64,000 nucleotides of DNA from Brachyspira hyodysenteriae ATCC 27164 (GTDB taxonomy: Bacteria > Spirochaetota > Brachyspiria > Brachyspirales > Brachyspiraceae), in assembly GCF_001676785.2 (NCBI RefSeq), contig NZ_CP015910.2:2666001-2730000 (forward strand), read 5' to 3'. The notes beneath the pieces are model-generated. The model saw only the letters and a list, made by a program, of their open reading frames with translations, was not told where the DNA came from and searched no databases. The translations under genes were made by a program, and so were the position numbers. This document shows positions 63,696 through 64,000 of the stretch, in pieces; position 1 is the first letter of the stretch, and every line of letters starts with the position of its first letter.

Positions 63696-64000
63696 GTGGA
63701 TTTAATAAAAAAAACATTTCAGCATATAGAAGGTATAGGACCTAAAAAAGAAACACTTCTATGGGAAGAAGGTGCTGTTGATTGGGAAGATACTTTAAAG
63801 AATATAAATTATTATGCTATGCCAAGCAGCATGAGAGAAGCGTTAAAAAATGAACTTCCTAAATCTATATATAATTATAATTCAAAAAATTACAGCTATT
63901 TTTTGAAAAGGTTTCCGGATTCCATAATATATAGACTTTATCCTGTTCTTATGGATAAAACCGTTTTTCTAGATATAGAAACTACAGGCATAAAACCGTC
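63696..64000 (+). CDS. RNase H-like (YprB-type) exonuclease, N-terminal part
   Basis: The frame runs off the window. It starts at GTG (63696), six bases after AAAGGA; a GTG start is the best choice as no ATG lies nearby. Reads DLIKKTFQHIEGIGPKKETLLW, a small helix-hairpin-helix-like start, then VFLDIETTGI, the first acidic motif of DEDD exonucleases. YprB-type proteins of bacteria have this order. Likely co-transcribed with cysS. Confidence 0.78.
   Translation, partial: MDLIKKTFQHIEGIGPKKETLLWEEGAVDWEDTLKNINYYAMPSSMREALKNELPKSIYNYNSKNYSYFLKRFPDSIIYRLYPVLMDKTVFLDIETTGIKP

Overview
The window is a chromosomal segment of a very AT-rich, flagellated, anaerobe-like spirochaete. I place it in Brachyspira. 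The grounds are AT-rich codon use, an FlaB-type periplasmic flagellin, many short spirochaetal lipoproteins with a Cys lipobox, and a core gene set of that type. The genus call is inference; I could not run a search. No rRNA, CRISPR array, transposase gene or prophage is visible. One tRNA (Val, UAC) is present.

Layout. 0-1 kb: the end of hisB, then hisH, separated by a run of C tracts. 1-6 kb (minus strand): glpD behind a tandem hairpin repeat, then a three-gene NuoE/NuoF/NuoG-like cluster whose F subunit has lost its flavin and NADH motifs, and a 29-residue basic protein. 6-19 kb: pepA, a tandem pair of lipoproteins, a short-chain dehydrogenase, a lipid A-type acyltransferase, an HtrA protease, alaS and three small envelope or unknown genes. 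19-28 kb: fabH with a Cys-rich partner, a queuosine-precursor transporter, a TPR protein with a nuclease-like tail, a TPR lipoprotein, a flavodoxin/ferredoxin protein, an epimerase with a zinc-finger tail, and a double CAP protein. 28-29 kb is a gene graveyard made of repeats and a DUF285 surface-protein remnant. 29-35 kb: arginine biosynthesis (argF, argG, argH), a FlgN-like gene and an unknown. 35-44 kb: tRNA-Val, an M15 peptidase, a Maf/MptE-like gene, a LUD protein, flagellin with a long structured leader, a DUF554 protein and a quinone-oxidoreductase-like protein. 43-50 kb: a lineage-specific accessory stretch of small membrane proteins, including a 1.09-kb tandem duplication that carries promoter, gene and intergenic element together. 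50-64 kb: a large DUF2723 glycosyltransferase-like protein, metX and metY behind a Met-rich leader ORF and terminator, a membrane-anchored nuclease, thiE, lgt, HEAT and secreted proteins, cysS and the start of an RNase H-like gene.

How parts work together. His, Arg and Met/homocysteine biosynthesis, tRNA charging (alaS, cysS), lipoprotein maturation (lgt) with its many lipoprotein clients, envelope quality control (HtrA, a TPR lipoprotein) and flagellar parts (flagellin, FlgN-like, Maf-like) make up the ordinary content. The unusual content is: (i) the metY leader, with a consensus promoter, a Met-rich ORF and a terminator just before the ribosome binding site; (ii) the flavin-less NuoEFG-like cluster; (iii) the duplicated membrane-protein cassettes at 43-50 kb; and (iv) two families of intergenic elements with inverted-repeat structure, seen at many sites across the window.
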